Positions 34,394 to 42,663 of a stretch of DNA of 64,000 bases are shown here, piece by piece (the first letter of the stretch is position 1; each line of letters begins with the position of its first letter). The notes under the pieces are model-generated. The model made no database searches. It was not told the DNA's origin and worked only from the letters and a program-made list of their open reading frames with translations. Made by a program: the position numbers and the translations under genes. The DNA lies in assembly GCF_043944905.1 (NCBI RefSeq), contig NZ_JBIMSN010000094.1, positions 1 through 64,000 of the forward strand, given 5' to 3'. The DNA comes from Antrihabitans spumae (GTDB taxonomy: Bacteria; Actinomycetota; Actinomycetes; Mycobacteriales; Mycobacteriaceae).

Positions 34394-34555
34394 ATGACCG
34401 AAGGAAATTCACGGAAGGCTCTTGCCGACCTCGTCGGCAAGGACATCGACAACGATTCCCTTCTCGAAGAGGCGGTCCGCCGCGCAAAGCGGGAGGCTGC
34501 CGCGGACAGCGTGGAATTCTTCCGTCATGGCCAGTTCGGTTCACACAACGCCTGA
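34394..34555 (+). CDS. RiPP precursor peptide, FxsA-like (FxS cyclophane family)
   Basis: This 53-aa peptide has a charged helical leader (residues 1-38, ALADLVGKDIDNDSLLEEA) and a short core ending ...EFFRHGQFGSHNA. The F48-G49-S50 triplet near the C-terminus matches FxSxx-COOH precursors, in which a radical SAM enzyme links the Phe ring to the Ser beta-carbon to form a three-residue cyclophane. Here three residues follow the Ser rather than the usual two. A second aromatic site, F43-R44-H45, may also be modified. GGAG lies 9 bases before the ATG. The maturase gene starts 1 base after the stop, the classic precursor/maturase arrangement. Confidence 0.8.
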   Translation: MTEGNSRKALADLVGKDIDNDSLLEEAVRRAKREAAADSVEFFRHGQFGSHNA

Positions 34556-34556
34556 T

Positions 34557-35759
34557 ATGACTGACCTCTGGCCGTACGACGGTTCCTGTGATTTCCAGAC
34601 CCTCCGCGAGGAGGGCTGGAAGCCACGGCCGATCAACGAGTACATATTCAAGATTCAGACGCGCTGCAATCTGAATTGCGATTATTGCTACGTGTACAAT
34701 TTGGGTGACGATTCGTGGAAGTCGGCGCCGGCGGATATGTCCGATGAGATCATCGCCGCCTCCGCGAATAAGATCCGCGATCACGCGTTGTCGCACGGCC
34801 TAGGGGGCGTCGGGATCTCCATCCACGGCGGGGAACCCTTGCTGCGCGGAATTCGAAGCGTCGAGAACTTCGTCGAGATTATGCGGGCGGGTTTGCAGCC
34901 GCTCGCGGTCGAAGTGTCTATGCAGACCAATGCCACTCTGGTGACCGAGGATGTGGCACGCCGCCTTTACGACCTCGATATCCATGTCGGGGTCAGCCTC
35001 GACGGCGATCTTCGCGCGAACTCCCATCGACTGGACTTGGGAGGCAAGTCGTCATATCGACGCGTCGTTGCAGGCATTTCGAACTTGGCGAAGTTCCCGG
35101 GGCTTATCCAGGGAGCGCTTGCCGTCATCGATCTGGAGAACGACCCGGTCTCGGTGTACGAGTCCATCAAGGAGCTCGGATTTACGAGTTTGGACACGCT
35201 GCTGCCCCACGCGACGTGGGAGGCCATTCCGGCGGGCAAGACCGCGGACCGCTCTGTCACAGCTCCCGCGCCGTATGCCGAGTGGCTGATCGCGCTGTAC
35301 CGGCACTGGTCCACGCAAGAGGGCAGGATCAGGCTTCGCATGTTCGACGACATCCTCCATCTGCTGCTGGGTGGCGAGAACAGCTTCGAGTCGGTCGGAC
35401 TCGGACCAACTCAGCTGGCGACCATCGAGTCCAACGGTGACATCGAATTGGTCGACAGCATCGGCTTCACTTACGCCGGCGCAGCCGACACCGGTGCCAA
35501 CGTGTTGCACAACGAGATCGACGAGATCCTCGAGCACCCTGGTGTCATCTGTCGACAGATCGGCGCCGACGCCCTGCCCGAGAGTTGCCGTCGGTGCCCG
35601 ATCGTCGACGTATGCGGCGGCGGGCTCATCTCGCACCGCTGGGATGCGGTAAACGGCTTCAAGAATCCGACCGTCTACTGCTCGGACATGTATCGCCTCA
35701 TCGAGTTTATCGAAGCCGACCTGTATCAACGGATCGACGTTCAATTGGCAACGGCCTGA
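34557..35759 (+). CDS. FxsB-like radical SAM/SPASM cyclophane-forming peptide maturase
   Basis: This 400-aa radical SAM enzyme has the cluster motif Cys37-x3-Cys41-x2-Cys44 (RCNLNCDYCYVY), a GGEPLL SAM-binding turn near residue 95, and a C-terminal SPASM-like cysteine set (CRQIGADALPESCRRCPIVD, VCGGG, VYCSDMY) for extra iron-sulfur clusters. The order and wording match FxsB-type enzymes that form C-C crosslinks between an aromatic ring and a nearby side chain. Its substrate is almost certainly the 53-aa peptide one base upstream. The start at ATG 34557 avoids the frame that overlaps the precursor. FxsB proteins are often fused to an HExxH domain; here that domain is encoded separately at 37087. 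Confidence 0.85.
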   Translation: MTDLWPYDGSCDFQTLREEGWKPRPINEYIFKIQTRCNLNCDYCYVYNLGDDSWKSAPADMSDEIIAASANKIRDHALSHGLGGVGISIHGGEPLLRGIRSVENFVEIMRAGLQPLAVEVSMQTNATLVTEDVARRLYDLDIHVGVSLDGDLRANSHRLDLGGKSSYRRVVAGISNLAKFPGLIQGALAVIDLENDPVSVYESIKELGFTSLDTLLPHATWEAIPAGKTADRSVTAPAPYAEWLIALYRHWSTQEGRIRLRMFDDILHLLLGGENSFESVGLGPTQLATIESNGDIELVDSIGFTYAGAADTGANVLHNEIDEILEHPGVICRQIGADALPESCRRCPIVDVCGGGLISHRWDAVNGFKNPTVYCSDMYRLIEFIEADLYQRIDVQLATA

Positions 35760-35764
35760 ACGAT

Positions 35765-37090
35765 ATGGCCCAGAGGACCGAGGTCACATCCTTGTTCGCG
35801 GAGATGAGTACACGTTTTCGAGCTCGGGCCGCCGAGCATCAGGACTTCTGGACGCTGATGACGCTCGCGGGATTCGAGCAGATCGACGATTCTACGGCGG
35901 CGCAGACGGTGGGCGACATCGCCGAACATGTCGGCGGCCTGGCCGGACGTCGCGTAGCGGACCTTGGGAGCGGCTGCGGGAGACACGCTGCGGCGCTGTT
36001 GTCGCATCGCCCGGCGGGCGTCACGGCGATTGAGAAGTCACCGCTTCTCGCGGAGATGTCGCGCTCGATGTATCCCGACGTCGATGTCGTAGTGGAGACA
36101 TTCACCAACATCGGCGGGCTTGGTTCCTTCGATGTGGTGGTGGCGCTGTCGCACCTGTTGTTCATCCAGCCGGACATAGAATCTCTTCTTGCGGACCTCC
36201 GCCATATCCGCGCCGCAATGCCCGATTTCGGCTGCCTGGTGATCGAGCAGTTCGACATCTCGACCGACCTGCGCCAGTGGGGGACTGCTGACGGCCTGCA
36301 GGTCGACGAAGCAACCCGCCAGGTGTCGCCGCAAAAGCTGCAGCACGAGTTCACCGTGCTGGACTGCGGCGACCCCGTCATGGCGACGTCAATCCCGTCG
36401 CTCGTACTCGCGAGAGCGGAATTCGAGGAAGTGGTGCGGGAAGCGGGGTTCCTTGTCAGCGATTGTTGGGAGCAACGTGCGTCGGCCGGTGAACTGAGCC
36501 TGTTCTTCGTCCTGCGGGCGCAGAAGGGCTTCAACTATCTCAGCGACATGCCCGACTTTCTCGAGTCATGGATCACACGATCCCATGAGCGCAACCGGAT
36601 GTCGCGGACCTTTACCCTCGACGAGCACGGCCGCGCCCGACCACAGGGCGTGTTCAGTTGGGGACAGGGGGCATCGCTGTCCAGGAACCACCCCGAGTTC
36701 GTCAGCTGTCTCGAACCCGCTATCCGCCCACTCGTGCTCGAGTTGGTCGACGAGTGGAACCTTGTCACATATTCGAGCTGCGACGGGCACGTCGTCAGTG
36801 AGCGCCCCCGTCGGGAGTACTCCGAAAGCTATTGCGGAGTAGTGGCTTTCGACGACGATCACGAGGCCGCGGTCGTGGCGTTGGTCGAGTCGACACTGGT
36901 GGGGTGGTGCAGCGACGAAGTTCGCCCAGTCGTGCGCCGACGGGCATTGCTCAGCCCCTACTCGCGTCACCGCGCGGTAGATCTGCTTCTCACGAGAACA
37001 GGTCCCGAGGTGACATGGGAGAGCTATGTCGAACAGCGGGACCGGTGTATCAGCCATGTGTGTTCGGTTCTGGCGGGTCAGCGAGGGTGA
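35765..37090 (+). CDS. Two-domain methyltransferase of the RiPP cluster, 441 aa
   Basis: Residues 1-250 are a class I SAM methyltransferase: motif I VADLGSGCGRHAAAL at about residue 63, EKSPLLAEM after it, and FDVVVALSHLLF near residue 125. Residues about 260-441 form a second domain that I cannot name. It contains WNLVTYSSCDGHVV near residue 336, similar in feel to the SSCSGR-type motif of TYW3-like proteins, and YCGVVAFDDDHEAAVVAL. The likely role is to methylate the modified peptide, with the second domain perhaps binding it. It starts 5 bases after the maturase stop and its own stop overlaps the next start (GTGA), so it is within the operon. Confidence 0.75.
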   Translation: MAQRTEVTSLFAEMSTRFRARAAEHQDFWTLMTLAGFEQIDDSTAAQTVGDIAEHVGGLAGRRVADLGSGCGRHAAALLSHRPAGVTAIEKSPLLAEMSRSMYPDVDVVVETFTNIGGLGSFDVVVALSHLLFIQPDIESLLADLRHIRAAMPDFGCLVIEQFDISTDLRQWGTADGLQVDEATRQVSPQKLQHEFTVLDCGDPVMATSIPSLVLARAEFEEVVREAGFLVSDCWEQRASAGELSLFFVLRAQKGFNYLSDMPDFLESWITRSHERNRMSRTFTLDEHGRARPQGVFSWGQGASLSRNHPEFVSCLEPAIRPLVLELVDEWNLVTYSSCDGHVVSERPRREYSESYCGVVAFDDDHEAAVVALVESTLVGWCSDEVRPVVRRRALLSPYSRHRAVDLLLTRTGPEVTWESYVEQRDRCISHVCSVLAGQRG

Positions 37091-38781
37091 CGACGATGTA
37101 TGAAGGAAATCCGATTTGGATGGAGCTCGCTTGCCTCGATGTCGACCCAGCAAGGGCTCTCGGAATCTACGATTTGCTCGGCGCGAAGATCCGCCAGACC
37201 CACGCTAGACTCGCGAATTCGCTGCGCGCAGCCTTTCCCGACGTCGCCGAGCGCATTGACCTCGTCCTTGCCTGGGCGCCGCAAGTCCTCAGTTATGGCG
37301 CCGCGTACCAGTGGGCAACGAGATTGCACTGCGCTATCGAGACCGACGATCGCGAACTGTTCGACTACCTGGTCGCCGACTTCGTCCGGTTCGAATGCGC
37401 CGCGGCGATGTTGTCCGGTCAGAATTTCGTCGCCGACGCCGCGTCCGCTCCGCACCTGTGGGACGACGACGCGCCACGCGGCCCGATTGTCATTCCGCTG
37501 ATCGGAGCGCACGATCTCGGCCGCAGGGGCATCATCGTGCAAGGTGGAGAGATCGAAGGCAAGCTCATCACGCCACGCGCGGTCGGCGGAATGCGTATCG
37601 AAGCATTCGAACAGAACTACCGACTAGCCCGATCCAAATCGCAATTCAACCTCGCGGCTGTCGGCGCGTGGGAGCGGGCGCAGGAGGAGATCGAGGCGGC
37701 AATCACCCTGAGCGAGCAGCTCGTACCGGGTTTGTTCGGCCGCTATCGCACCGATGTCGTGCCGCTGCTGCGCGAGGGCAACATCTCTAACGCGGGTACC
37801 GACGAAGCTGCGCCGTTTGTTGTCTACACATCTTTCGAGCGCGAAAAGGTGGACCTCGTTGCGTGTTTCGCCCACGAAGAGGCCCACGCGCTGATCAACT
37901 CCGCCGACAAGTTGCTGGGAGACGTTCTCCCCGACACAACGGTGAAGATGCCGGTGCCGTGGAAACCTGGGATGCTCCGATCACTGTCGAACGTCCTCCA
38001 TGGACTAATCTCCTTCGGCCGTGCCGCGCAGGTACGCACGCGCGCCAACGCCGCTGGACTGGGAAGTCGCGATAACGACGAAGCGCGCACCCGTGAGATG
38101 CGCTGGGTGTCCGACGTGAGCGAGCAGCTGCTCTCTGGCTGCCTCGGAGAGCTTCCCCCGTCGCTCCGTGAGTGGATCGAATCGAACCTGACCGTGTTCG
38201 ACGCACCCCCACCGTCCCCCCTTGGCCGCGAGGTCATCGGTCGATCAACACCCTCGGCGTCGATGTTCCCGTGGGCACTGGCCGCCGATCCGCAAGGCCA
38301 CCGCAGCGCGGTCGAGGTGTCGGGCGTGTTGTCGACCGGGCCCTGGCATCGCGGCAGCGGCCACTACCGCGAACAAGACCGAATCGACATCTCAACCGAC
38401 GACCATCCCCAACTGGCCGACTTCGTCAAGCGAGTCGTGCCCGAGTTGATCGCCGAACAGTTCGGAGTAACGGTCGCAGCGACGGCCGTGAAAGGTCACC
38501 GCCTCAGGCCGGGCGATTCGATTCGCACACATTCCGACCACTCGCCGGGACCCGACGCGTTTCGTGCCGTCCTCGGCGTGTCCGCGGTCCCGACCGACGG
38601 TGGTTTGCTGAGGTTGTGCGACACGGGCGAACAACCTGTCATCGCTGCGCCGCTCCGGTTCGGCGATTGCCTGATCTTCCAAATTGCTGAACCGTGCAAC
38701 CACGATGTAACCGAACTCCGTTCCAGCACATACCGTTACACTGTCATCGCTACTTATCACCGAGTTGCCAGTGCGGGTTAA
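37087..38781 (+). CDS. HExxH-type peptide hydroxylase fused to a 2OG-Fe(II) oxygenase-like domain
   Basis: This 564-aa protein has two probable iron-dependent halves. The first carries His263-Glu264-x2-His267 in CFAHEEAHALI, the hallmark of the HExxH RiPP proteins annotated as alpha-ketoglutarate-dependent peptide beta-hydroxylases that accompany FxsB enzymes. The second (about 400-564) has the 2-oxoglutarate oxygenase facial triad: His482-x-Asp484 (THSDHS), His539 (CNHDVTEL) and Arg550 (TYRYTVI), within a double-stranded beta-helix-like stretch (GGLLRLCDTGE, APLRFGDCLIFQ). Both would hydroxylate or oxidise the peptide, perhaps at two sites. The start GTG 37087 overlaps the previous stop; ATG 37096 is an alternative. 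It overlaps the FkbH gene. Confidence 0.75.
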   Translation: MTTMYEGNPIWMELACLDVDPARALGIYDLLGAKIRQTHARLANSLRAAFPDVAERIDLVLAWAPQVLSYGAAYQWATRLHCAIETDDRELFDYLVADFVRFECAAAMLSGQNFVADAASAPHLWDDDAPRGPIVIPLIGAHDLGRRGIIVQGGEIEGKLITPRAVGGMRIEAFEQNYRLARSKSQFNLAAVGAWERAQEEIEAAITLSEQLVPGLFGRYRTDVVPLLREGNISNAGTDEAAPFVVYTSFEREKVDLVACFAHEEAHALINSADKLLGDVLPDTTVKMPVPWKPGMLRSLSNVLHGLISFGRAAQVRTRANAAGLGSRDNDEARTREMRWVSDVSEQLLSGCLGELPPSLREWIESNLTVFDAPPPSPLGREVIGRSTPSASMFPWALAADPQGHRSAVEVSGVLSTGPWHRGSGHYREQDRIDISTDDHPQLADFVKRVVPELIAEQFGVTVAATAVKGHRLRPGDSIRTHSDHSPGPDAFRAVLGVSAVPTDGGLLRLCDTGEQPVIAAPLRFGDCLIFQIAEPCNHDVTELRSSTYRYTVIATYHRVASAG

Positions 38782-40504
38782 GGATCTGCCCGGAACCGCT
38801 GTCGTGCCAAAGGTGGTTATCTGGGACCTGGACGGAACGCTATGGGAAGGCGTGATCGACGCCGGTTCTACTGGAGCCGTCAAGCGCGGGGTAGCGCTGA
38901 TTCCGCAGCTTGCGGCACGCGGGATCGTCAACACGATCTGTTCGAACAACACTGCCGATATCGCGCGGGATGTTCTCGATGGTCTCGGTCTGCTGCGGTA
39001 CGTCGTCTTTGAACAGATCGATTGGATCGACAAGCGTCGCCTGGTCGCGCGGATCGTCGAGTTCTTCGACGTGAGCCGCGCCGCGATTCTGCTCGTCGAC
39101 GACGATCCACGCGTACGCGCCACCGTTGTCGCCGAGTTCGGAATCTGTGCCGCATCCCCGTACGACATCGACCGGATCGACGTCGCCGGTTGGGGTCGAC
39201 CGGACGACGGCCTGACCCGACTCGGACACTATCGAGTCCTCGCTCGACGATGGGAGGCGAGGGTCGCGCATGGCGCCGATGGTCCGTTGTCGCCGATCGA
39301 GTTTCTGCGGACGTCCCGAATTCGCGTCGAGGCGGTCGATGTTCGTTCCAACGCCGACCGCATTGCCGACCTGTCGAGGCGCAGCAACCAGCTAAATCTC
39401 ACGAACAGCAGACTCACAGTCGACGACGTGCTGTCGTTGGCGACGAGCGATGTCCACGACTGTATAGCCGTGACCGTCCAAGACCGGTTCGGGGACTACG
39501 GTTTGTGCGGATTCATCGCCTACCACGTTGGGCATAGGCGTCTCGAGCACTTCTTCTGGTCGTGCCGAGTACTAAATCAGGGCGTCGTCGAGCACTTCGC
39601 CGCCGATCTCGCCGTCCGCCACGACTGCAAACTGCGTCACGGCGCGCTACGCGACTTCGGCGTTCCGGTCGATTGGATCCAAGCCGGGGAAGGCGTTGCG
39701 CATTTTCGTCATTCGGTGCCTGCGCCGGGCGCTGCGAAGGTTCTGCTCGTTGGCGGTTGCGATCTCGACATCGTTGCCGCGTTCATCGACGAGAACTTCG
39801 CAATCGACGTCCACGGACTCGACGAGGCGGAAGGCGTTCAGCAGTATGGGCACAGCAGCCTGGGCTTGCTGGTCGCGCGCGCCCGAACGACAGATCGCGA
39901 GTTCGAATCCAGCGCCGCGGCGCTACCGTGGGTCGGGACAGTGTCCGACGTGCGAACCTGGTCGGGCTACGACGCCGTCGTCGTCAGTCTCTGGGTCGAC
40001 TACTGCTCGATTACCGTCCGTCGTCGCGACGATTCCGACGGAATATCAGTGCCCAGTTACAAGGTGCTCGACGACAATCTCACCGACTGGGAATGGCAGC
40101 ATTGGGTAGGCTCGACCGTCACCCGCTCGGCGTTTCGGCTCGAATACATGCACGGTCCGCCCGTGGCTGTGGGCGCGGTCGTCGAGAGCATTCGGGACCT
40201 CGTCGCGGCGCTTCCGGTTGGCGTCAAGTTGATTGTGGTGAATGCGCCCGAGATCGAACGCGACGACACGTATTCGTGGGGTGAGAACCAGCGCGCGAGA
40301 AACGTCGAGCTCAACCGAGCGATTCGTGATCTGGCAGCTGTTACCCCCGGCTTAGGGGTCGTCGACGTCGGCCGGTTGGTGACGACGGAGGACGATCTCC
40401 ACGAACCGGGGGAATCGACTGGGTTCCACTACCGTCGCGACGTCTACAAGGAGATCGCATCTGAGGTGGTCCGCGGTCTGTCGGTTTCTCATCGATTCGT
40501 ATGA
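38771..40504 (+). CDS. FkbH-like HAD-IIIC protein
   Basis: FkbH-type proteins take 1,3-bisphosphoglycerate, dephosphorylate it and load glyceryl onto a carrier or acceptor. WDLDGTLWEG at about residue 17 is the HAD nucleophile motif, and LLVDDDPRVRATV near residue 109 is motif IV. RSNADRIADLSRRSNQLNLT is the GNAT-like middle domain typical of the family. The C-terminal part from KVLLVGGCDLD to LIVVNAPEIERDD looks like the SGNH-type domain of longer FkbH proteins. In this cluster no acyl-carrier protein is visible, so the acceptor might be the peptide itself. The start is GTG 38771 (TTG 38765 possible), inside the previous gene. Confidence 0.8.
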   Translation: MRVKDLPGTAVVPKVVIWDLDGTLWEGVIDAGSTGAVKRGVALIPQLAARGIVNTICSNNTADIARDVLDGLGLLRYVVFEQIDWIDKRRLVARIVEFFDVSRAAILLVDDDPRVRATVVAEFGICAASPYDIDRIDVAGWGRPDDGLTRLGHYRVLARRWEARVAHGADGPLSPIEFLRTSRIRVEAVDVRSNADRIADLSRRSNQLNLTNSRLTVDDVLSLATSDVHDCIAVTVQDRFGDYGLCGFIAYHVGHRRLEHFFWSCRVLNQGVVEHFAADLAVRHDCKLRHGALRDFGVPVDWIQAGEGVAHFRHSVPAPGAAKVLLVGGCDLDIVAAFIDENFAIDVHGLDEAEGVQQYGHSSLGLLVARARTTDREFESSAAALPWVGTVSDVRTWSGYDAVVVSLWVDYCSITVRRRDDSDGISVPSYKVLDDNLTDWEWQHWVGSTVTRSAFRLEYMHGPPVAVGAVVESIRDLVAALPVGVKLIVVNAPEIERDDTYSWGENQRARNVELNRAIRDLAAVTPGLGVVDVGRLVTTEDDLHEPGESTGFHYRRDVYKEIASEVVRGLSVSHRFV

Positions 40505-42237
40505 CCGACGAGATGACTAGGCTAATGCGGTCGATCGACCCCCGTCGGCGACCCCAGGACGACTTGTACGCCCACGTCAACGGCAGTTGGCTCGACCAGC
40601 ACGACCTGCCCGCCGGCGTACACATCGACGGTGCGTTCCGTGAGCTCTGGAATCTAGCCGACAACAGAATTCAATCGTTGATCGACGACGACGGACCCGA
40701 CGGACCGCTGAACACCCTGTACGAATCGATCAACCAGCGAGTACCCGTCGACGAGCTTGAACCAACTCTGGCGCTTGAGCCCGATCTCGCACTTGTCGGC
40801 GGCCTGCGGACTCCTGCCGACCTGGCGACCGCGCTGGCACGCCTGCACCGCGTCGGCATCCACGGACCATTCGACCTCGCCATCGCTTATTGCCGCGAGC
40901 AGGCGATCTACCTGCCGAAAGTCAAGATCAGTGAGCAGTGGCGCAGCGCGGACCCCCCGTCGGACGCGCGTGCAGCGGCCGCGAACGCGGTCTTGATCAA
41001 ACTGAGTTCGACGCCATCCACACATAGTGTGTCGATGACGCCGTCCCGGTTGGATGTCGACTTTCCGGGATTTGCCTGGACCACATGGTTACGCGAGCTG
41101 GGTGTTTCGACTGACGCCGTGCCGACCGTCGTCGTCGCTGACCAGGAAGCTATTGCTCGGATGGTCCAGTTCATGAGAGTGCTGCCACTGCGCTCGCTCG
41201 AGGAATGGGTCCGTTGGCGTGTGACATCTGCGCGTGCAGATCACTTCGGCCTCGCCTTCGGGTCCCAAAGCGCGAGGTGCGTTGTCGAGCGATTTGCTGG
41301 GCCCGAGTTGGCGTCTCGGTACAGCAAGCGCTTCACATCGCCGTCGTCGGTCAGCTTTGTGGTGGACATGTTTGAGCGCATTCGTGACGCTTTCGCGCGT
41401 TTGATCGACGATTCAGAGTGGTGTTCGCCTAGTGGTCGACGCGCGGCGATCGCGAAACTTCGCTCGGTGACTTTGTGGACGGGCACACACCACTCCGGCA
41501 ATTCGGTCGATCTCGACGTGCGCCGTGAGGACCCGGTTGGGAACGTGCGGCGAGGATTCGAATCGCTGTGGAACATAGAAGTCGCGAGGATCGGTCAGGC
41601 ATTTCATCGTGGGCTGGATGCGAATCGCATTTACAGTGCGAATGGGTTCTACGACCACGAATCGCGCGAACTCGTCATTCCGCCCGGACTAATGAACCCG
41701 CCCTTTTTCGATCTGGCACTGCCCGATGCCTACAACTACGGTGCTATCGGCGTAATCATCGGGCACGAACTCGCACATTGTTTGGATCTCGTCGAATGGG
41801 GCGCGGCAGCGCCTGCGGAGTGGTCGACGGGGGACGAGGACGAATTCCGCAGTAGGGTGCGCTGTTTGATCAACCAGTGCGTCGCCGGTGTTCCCACCTT
41901 GACTGACGAAGAGCCCGTGCTCGACCTAGCCGGGGTGCTTAACGAGGTGCTCTGCGATCACATTGGAGTGCGCATCGCGCTCGACGCGCTCGCCGCTCTT
42001 CGAGGGGCGACTGACCTGCGCCACCTGTTTTTCGCTGCCTGGGTGTGGACAATGCGGGCAAAGTGCGACGACACCGAGGCAGCAGATCGCATTGTCCGAG
42101 ATCCGCATCCGCCGGCAGATGTGCGGTGCAGCTGGGTTCTGCGAAACAGCGACGCGTTTCACGACGCCTTCGGTGTTCGTCGCGGTGATCGCATGTGGAT
42201 CCCGCTAGACGAGAGGTTCGTGCTGTGGGGCCGCTGA
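40501..42237 (+). CDS. M13 (neprilysin-like) zinc metallopeptidase
   Basis: This 578-aa protein has the M13 core: NGFYDHESRELVIPPGLMNP, FFDLALPDAYNYGAIGVIIG, then His422-Glu423-x2-His426 (GHELAHCLD) as zinc ligands, and Glu482/Asp486 in LNEVLCDHIG, which replaces the usual GENIADLGG. The C-terminal LRNSDAFHDAFGVRRGDRMW also fits. Length is a little short of the 650-700 aa usual for the family, and no signal peptide or membrane anchor is seen, so it is cytoplasmic. As the last gene of the RiPP operon (ATGA overlap with FkbH) it is the best candidate for removing the leader or trimming the product. M13 enzymes are uncommon as RiPP proteases. Confidence 0.85.
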   Translation: MTDEMTRLMRSIDPRRRPQDDLYAHVNGSWLDQHDLPAGVHIDGAFRELWNLADNRIQSLIDDDGPDGPLNTLYESINQRVPVDELEPTLALEPDLALVGGLRTPADLATALARLHRVGIHGPFDLAIAYCREQAIYLPKVKISEQWRSADPPSDARAAAANAVLIKLSSTPSTHSVSMTPSRLDVDFPGFAWTTWLRELGVSTDAVPTVVVADQEAIARMVQFMRVLPLRSLEEWVRWRVTSARADHFGLAFGSQSARCVVERFAGPELASRYSKRFTSPSSVSFVVDMFERIRDAFARLIDDSEWCSPSGRRAAIAKLRSVTLWTGTHHSGNSVDLDVRREDPVGNVRRGFESLWNIEVARIGQAFHRGLDANRIYSANGFYDHESRELVIPPGLMNPPFFDLALPDAYNYGAIGVIIGHELAHCLDLVEWGAAAPAEWSTGDEDEFRSRVRCLINQCVAGVPTLTDEEPVLDLAGVLNEVLCDHIGVRIALDALAALRGATDLRHLFFAAWVWTMRAKCDDTEAADRIVRDPHPPADVRCSWVLRNSDAFHDAFGVRRGDRMWIPLDERFVLWGR

Positions 42238-42240
42238 CAA

Positions 42241-42528
42241 TCAAATCTCATCGAGAAAGACGACGCCGTCCTGAAGGGCGCGAGCAAGAAGGGCCGCCTT
42301 GGTCGGCGCCGGTCGACCTGCATCCGCATACTTGTTGCGAATGCGCCCAATATGGGTGTTCATGGTGCCTGCCGCAGCACAGAGCCGTCTGGCCGCTTGA
42401 GTTCTCGTGTCGAAAAGCAACCACCTCGCTTTCTCCTGTGAGCAGAGGGGCATCGTTGCCGCCGCCGACACACAACGGGGGCATCGCGTCCACACGGACT
42501 CGGGCTGGGGGTTGGAAGATGTGCTCAT
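42241..42528 (-). CDS. LuxR/GerE-type HTH mini-regulator (copy 3)
   Basis: This 95-aa protein has the same layout as the genes at 1322 and 3426: a CPRC pair near residue 17 (VWTRCPRCVSA), a degenerate domain opening (LCSQEKARWLLFDTRTQ), the recognition helix GTMNTHIGRIRNKY, and the tail ALQDGVVFLDEI. The ATG at 42528 gives the same MST start as copy 1, though no strong ribosome site is visible; upstream in-frame ATGs exist. It is tail-to-tail with the M13 gene (3 bases apart) and divergent from the Clp_N/CHAT operon, so it is the natural candidate to control that operon. Confidence 0.7.
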   Translation of the reverse strand: MSTSSNPQPESVWTRCPRCVSAAATMPLCSQEKARWLLFDTRTQAARRLCAAAGTMNTHIGRIRNKYADAGRPAPTKAALLARALQDGVVFLDEI

Positions 42529-42663
42529 GTTGTGGCATTGGTTCGACATTTGCGTTGTGCGCGGATCCGGATGGTCCATCTGCCGCACCGATCCCACAAG
42601 CGAGTGCCGACTTGTGGACCGCACCCGTTGTCGCCGCGCGCGGGGGCCGTCCATGATGTTGCG

